This document shows, one piece after another, positions 31,705-36,453 of a stretch of 36,453 bases of DNA. Each line of letters begins with the position of its first letter. Positions within the stretch are counted from its first letter, which is position 1. Source of the stretch: Glomus cerebriforme. Taxonomy: Eukaryota > Glomeromycota > Glomeromycetes > Glomerales > Glomeraceae. Where the stretch lies: assembly GCA_003550305.1 (NCBI GenBank), contig QKYT01000230.1:93457-129909 (forward strand), given 5' to 3'. The position numbers and the translations under genes were made by a program. The notes under the pieces were generated by a model. That model saw only the letters and a list, made by a program, of their open reading frames with translations. It was not told where the DNA came from and searched no databases.

Positions 31705-34700
31705 TACTTATGATCCAATAAATTAATGTTGTGTTATTATCATAAAAACAAGTACAAAAAAACAAGCTTATATCATGTAAATTGCACAATGCATACAGTT
31801 TTTAGTTTCTGACGCGTGGTATTACCTGAAATTAAAATCTTCCGATTGAAAGCAACTTATTTTTTTTTTTATCCGAAAGCATTAAAATGCTTTAAATCTA
31901 AATTATTATATAAAAATAATAATAATAATAATGAATAAATAAATAAATTAAAGAAAATTTCTTTATTATATACAGTTATACACTACCAGGATAGAAAGTA
32001 TTTGATCAATATATTTTAATCATTTTGTCCTTTTTTTTTATTTGTATTATCAGATCGTTCGATTTTTATACATAAAATATATATAAAAAGACCCTTAAAT
32101 ACTGTATACCGTAAATATATTTTAATTCATCCAGCCAGATCTATCGATTCTAATACATAAGAATATATATATATATATTATAATTCATATAATTCCGCAG
32201 AAAAATAGAACACATTACTCACTTATTTTACATACCTTTCTTGTGATACATTTTTCTTAGTACCACTAAAAATGGATTCCAAATATTATTTGCCAAGGAA
32301 AACCTTAATGTATTTAAACTTCACCAATATAAACAAATTATATTCAACAAATAAATATTTACTTAATTGTTTAGATATATCGCCGTCATCATGCGTTTTT
32401 TTAGAAAGAATACTGCGGCAGTGCGATTATTTATGAATAATTTTTGATTTTTGAACCAATCAAAATCATACAATTATATTGATTCTTTTGAAAACAGTTT
32501 CTCAATATTTCCCATTTTAGAATAAAAATATTTATTCTATTGGGTTAAACCATATATTGACAAGAATGTTTGGAAATCATATGGACATGACAGTTTAAAA
32601 ATTTTTTGATGCTGTCGAATGAAAATTTGTAAATAATCATTTCTTATTTGTTTCAAAAAGACAGAACCTCTTGTATGCAAAGTTGTTTGTGTAACTATGC
32701 AAGTCTGTGTGTACAGTCAAGCAAGCACATCATCGATCTAATGTTCGACAAAGAGACCTTTCATTCCAAATAATTTTATCGGATCTACATTTTGCCAAAT
32801 AAAAAATAATTTTTAATTAATATATTTAAAATATACTGTATAATATACAGAAGACACAATGATTGTACAACAAATTTAAAATTTTAATATATAACGTACA
32901 TTATGTATTACACCAAAAATAGAGAGACCTAAAAACAATGTACATGAACGGATTTTAATTCCGAATATTTGTACAAATTTGTTCGGAATATAACCAAATT
33001 TTATATTTATAATATATTCTTTTCTCTAAAAAAAACTACGAAAGAGAAGAGGATATTACTAAAAATATATCATCCCACTTTTGGGTATTTGAATGTCTGA
33101 ATGAGAGTTAAATGCGGCTGGATATGATGATGATGATGATATACACATACAATATGAAGAATACGTTTGACGTTTTTTATTTCTCGGCTGTGCCGCCTGT
33201 GCGTCTCATGTAGATCAGTCATATCAGAAATGTCGTGTACGTATTTAAGTGATTATAATAGTAAAATAAGCCACGAATTTTTGAGGAATTCTTGATTTTC
33301 TTCTAAAATAATATAATAATAATAATAATAATAATTAAATAATTAAATAATTAATAATTTACCTAAATTTCAAATCTTTTTTTGTTCATAAAATCTATAA
33401 TTAAATACATAAATTAAATGTTGTATATCAGATATCATTTCATTATTGCACCAGTAGAATGATGAGTCTTTTGAACGCATTATTAAGATAATGCAAGATG
33501 ACTAAAATGATATATTTTGGCTTACATTGAACCTACTTTAGGTAAATGAAGACTAGATTGATAAACTAAAGTTTTTGTTCCACTTTCTTTAACAAGTTTG
33601 GATTATGAATAAAAAAATATGCAAAATACAATATGAATGCATCATTTTTCAGAAACTTTGCCACTCCCGAATCATCTTTTTTTCTCTTTCATTCATCAAG
33701 AGACAACCGTTACACGAAGCCCGATTGAATGATGGTCATACAAAAGGTCAAAGGAACAACCAGTTTTTTAACTTGTATTTTATGCCACTCGTCGTTCTCG
33801 TGCCATCGTGGGTAAAGTATGAATCTTAATTCTAGATAGATAACCGGGAAGGTTACCTATAAAAGGAAATATTTGGTGATACGGACGGAGGGGACTGAAT
33901 CGTTTCCAATATTTTAAATACATTAAATTGACAAACTTCACATGCAGAATTGTTTACAACGGGACCTCCTTGATACCCTACTTGTCAATGCATAAACACT
34001 CGAGCGTAAATTCGTTAGGCTTTAATTGTTACGATTTTTAGATCGTTCAAGAATTACAAAGAGATTTGTGAGAACGCCAAGTTTCAGTCTTTATTAATCT
34101 CTGCGAGATATCGAGCAAATTAGAATTGCTGGTTTCGTAGTTCGTTACACGTTATATGATGACATTAATTGAAAAAATGACAATCGAAAATTTACTTTAT
34201 TTATAAGCAAAAAAATAAATTAGTGTTTAACTAAAGAAAGTTCACAAGTAACTGTACCTCTTGCTTCCCCTTTGTTATCAATTTATATGATAACAAATTT
34301 TTATTTTCAAATTTAGTTACCGATTGCATGTGTGTTTCCTTCCTTACATGTTTTATTTTGTTGTTTATTGTTGAGTTTGTTTTGGTCCATATGTAAACAA
34401 AAAATTCAAGAATTTTTTTTTTCAACTACATTTTTTTTTTTTTTATGGGGCGACTTCACACCCCTTAATCAGCCTAATTAATATATTCATAAATACGGAA
34501 AATAATACTATTTAACCCGAAATTATTATTTTTTTTTTTAAAATAAAAAAAATTGTCTAAATTAAATTAATTAAAAAAATTATTATTTAAAGCATCGAGA
34601 ATTCATCATTTTGAAAAAAAAAATATTTTTCTTTAGAATAAAAAATATATATACCTAAATATACAATTAAATTATAAATAAATAAAAATTACCTACTTAT

Positions 34701-35217
34701 TAATTCGGTTAGTCTCAAGTATTATTATTTAATGGTAAGTTGATTCACAAACCAATCGTTATTACATGTGTTTCGTTTCAACATCCTGTAATCGAACAAG
34801 GTTATTTTTTTCATCATACAATATAACAACAGTTAATAAACCTAAATCCTGCATGATCAGAAGTAACATGGCGCGATAAATTATGTAATATCATAAAAAT
34901 ATCATTAAAAGATACAAGTTTTTTTTTCTAAAACGCCCACAAAAAAAAAAGCCAAAAGCAGAAACACCTTCATCATCCCTAAATTAAGGTCAAGCCATAT
35001 CTCTTTTTTTCCCCTTTCTTTAAATTAAGAGAAATTAAAAAAGAAAATTAATTGTTTCCAAAAAAAAAGATATATATATATCTCTCTTTCCCTCAAATCA
35101 TTTCCTTATCGACTATTTTCTAAAATTACTAGCATTAAAAATTTCTCTACTTATTTTATTTTACTTAAAAAAAAAGCCTCCTTGCAGAATTTAAAAATAT
35201 AAATATCTTGATTGGAG

Positions 35218-35249
<32 letters not shown>

Positions 35250-35655
35250 CATCAAAAAAAAATTTTTTTTTTTCCTCCTTACATAGAATTTTTTTGAAAT
35301 TTCGGTATTGGTAAACTTTGTTTGATATTGAAAAATATTTTATCCATATTTGCATAAATGACTTCATCTTTATAACACAATATCCCCATCTAAAAATAAC
35401 TTTTTTTTTTTATATTTAATTTGTTTTTCTGATATTCAATTTATTTTCTGATCTTGTAAAAAGATACAGTTTAATTCCTTTTGAATTTACATTCTTGCAA
35501 GGAAAAAGGAAAAAAAAGAACCCGACCTTTTTCTCCAAAAAAAAAAAAAAAACAGATCTTATAAAAAAACAACAAAAAAAAAAAAAAATTTTTGAATTCA
35601 GACGAATTTAGTTCCGCACAAGAATATTTAATTTTTTAATGAACTTTAATGAAAT

Positions 35656-35768
35656 ATGAGCCTTACTATGACAAATCCTGCCATCATTCTTCCAACAAAC
35701 TCAATTGGACAATTGTTACCGAAATCATCGTCAAACAATAATTATATTAATTCTTCGTCTCAACAACA

Positions 35769-35812
<44 letters not shown>

Positions 35813-36453
35813 CTTCAACCATGTTATTTCACACTCAGCAACAACCTCTATTGCTTACTTCAGTATCAGCAGAAATTTTTTCCAAAATATGTGAAAATTT
35901 AACTCCAATCGATATTTTTAAATTGTCAAGAGTTTGTAAACAATATCGAAACCTTTTGTGTACCCCTTCAACCATATCCCAAAATATTTGGTGTACTTCA
36001 AGAATGAAATTCTTAACCTACCCCAAATTATCACCGCCTCAAGGAATGGACGAAAAAAAGTATATTAAAATCACAACTTATGATAAAAGTTGTGAATTTT
36101 GTGAAAATTGTGATCCAGGATCTACAAAGTTACATTGGGAATTTAGAGTTCGTTGTTGTGATAAATGTTTGCTCAAAAGAACAAAAACGTAAGTGAATTT
36201 CTACCCTTTATTATTATTATTAAAAATTTAAAAATTTTAAAATTTTTAATTTTTTTTTTTTTTTAGTTTTGAGGAACTCGAAAAATCTGCAGAAATACCG
36301 GTTGATGTAATAGATACATTACCGTGTGTTTGGATTAGAGGTGGTGCCTTTGCTGTTCCAGTTCATCGATATTATTGGATTGATAATGTAAAATCAATAA
36401 GCAAAGAATATTCTTCATTGAAAAGAAAAGATCGTACGAGTTGGTTATCGAAT
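35656..36453 (+). CDS. F-box protein, paralogue of the 26271 gene, 3' end outside the window
   Basis: Exons 35656-36188 and 36267 to the window end give 240 aa in frame, without a stop. An N-terminal low-complexity region includes a 15-serine run (40-54) encoded by TCA repeats. An F-box follows at about 70-103: SAEIFSKICENLTPIDIFKL then SRVCKQYRNLLCTP. CEFC (146-149) and CDKC (168-171) form a probable zinc site. The second exon starts TFEELEKSAEIPVDVIDTLP and is cut after WLSN. The first intron lies at the same place and phase (phase 2, just after the CxxC-LxxRT block) as in the F-box gene at 26271. Likely role: substrate receptor of an SCF ubiquitin ligase; the target is unknown. The upstream 450 bp is dominated by A and T runs. 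Confidence 0.85.
35772..35810 (+). repeat. (ATC)n trinucleotide tract inside the F-box coding region
   Basis: Thirteen ATC units in a row encode most of the polyserine run of the F-box protein. In another frame the same tract would read polyhistidine. It is probably length-variable between strains. Confidence 0.9.

Larger units (their letters stand above)
30814..35655. other. 4.8-kb gene-free region with repeat cluster
   Basis: No intact gene is visible. 30911-31446 is a cluster of short inverted-repeat elements, and 31631-31704 is a hairpin; both are listed separately. 31450-35655 otherwise holds (AAT)n at 31915-31940 and 33310-33334, a (GAT)n tract near 33126-33141, a T run of about 29 at 35221-35249, and many A/T tracts. 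Small open frames at 33605-33829 (+) and 34231-34425 (-) show no motif. The section 33830-34150 is less AT-rich and might be old degraded DNA, but nothing in it was recognised. Confidence 0.5.

Noticed and set aside
35705..35902. Polyhistidine reading frame
   Set aside because: It is an alternate frame of the TCA tract that encodes polyserine in the F-box gene.
1..36453. CRISPR arrays, bacterial operons, phage or rRNA genes
   Set aside because: No regularly spaced direct repeats, Shine-Dalgarno-linked gene runs or rRNA-like segments were found. The genes are spliced eukaryotic genes.

Overview
The window is nuclear DNA of an extremely AT-rich fungus. The genes are split by many short introns (mostly 45-110 bp, GTAAGT/GTATGT-type donors, AG acceptors), long A, T and (AAT)n runs fill the spacers, and there are no bacterial-style operons. 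The gene content (F-box proteins with a CxxC pair module, relics of a Crinkler/SAM-type family, an HMG-box relic, a relic of the expanded kinase family tail) fits an arbuscular mycorrhizal fungus such as Rhizophagus (Glomeromycotina). That placement is inferred from remembered family sequences, not from a search.

Layout. 1352-2563 (-): SAM-dependent methyltransferase, 5 exons, 293 aa. 5240-8469 (+): 1037-aa fusion of a GDP-mannose 3,5-epimerase-like enzyme, a GT-A-like domain, a GT2-like glycosyltransferase and C-terminal membrane segments. 8470-12812: gene-poor, with inverted repeats and a decayed kinase tail. 12813-17014 (+): 13-exon, 1083-aa secreted-plus-multipass membrane protein with an SbsA-like Ig domain. 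17344-19745 (-): aspartyl aminopeptidase (M18), 13 exons including a 19-nt micro-exon, 474 aa. 20298-21828 (-): vacuolar-type Ca2+/H+ exchanger (CAX/VCX1), 5 exons, 405 aa. 22229-22391: pogo/Tigger-like MITE. 22520-24825: graveyard of decayed genes (Crinkler/SAM-REase-like, unidentified, HMG box). 26271-27317 (+): F-box protein, 320 aa. 28229-30813 (+): amino-acid transporter of the AVT/SLC38 type, 737 aa, with a cytosol-sized insert. 30911-31446: cluster of short inverted-repeat elements, one hAT-like. 31631-31704: strong hairpin. 35656-36453 (+): second F-box paralogue, cut by the window end.

The intact genes do not form an obvious pathway. The aminopeptidase, the amino-acid transporter and the Ca2+/H+ exchanger are all compatible with vacuolar or peptide/amino-acid metabolism, but nothing in the sequence links them. 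The most unusual object is the epimerase-glycosyltransferase fusion. It keeps the plant-type GME catalytic residues in a fungus and joins donor-sugar synthesis to sugar transfer in one membrane-tethered chain. All exon models were derived by eye from frame continuity and splice sites; every model closes in frame.
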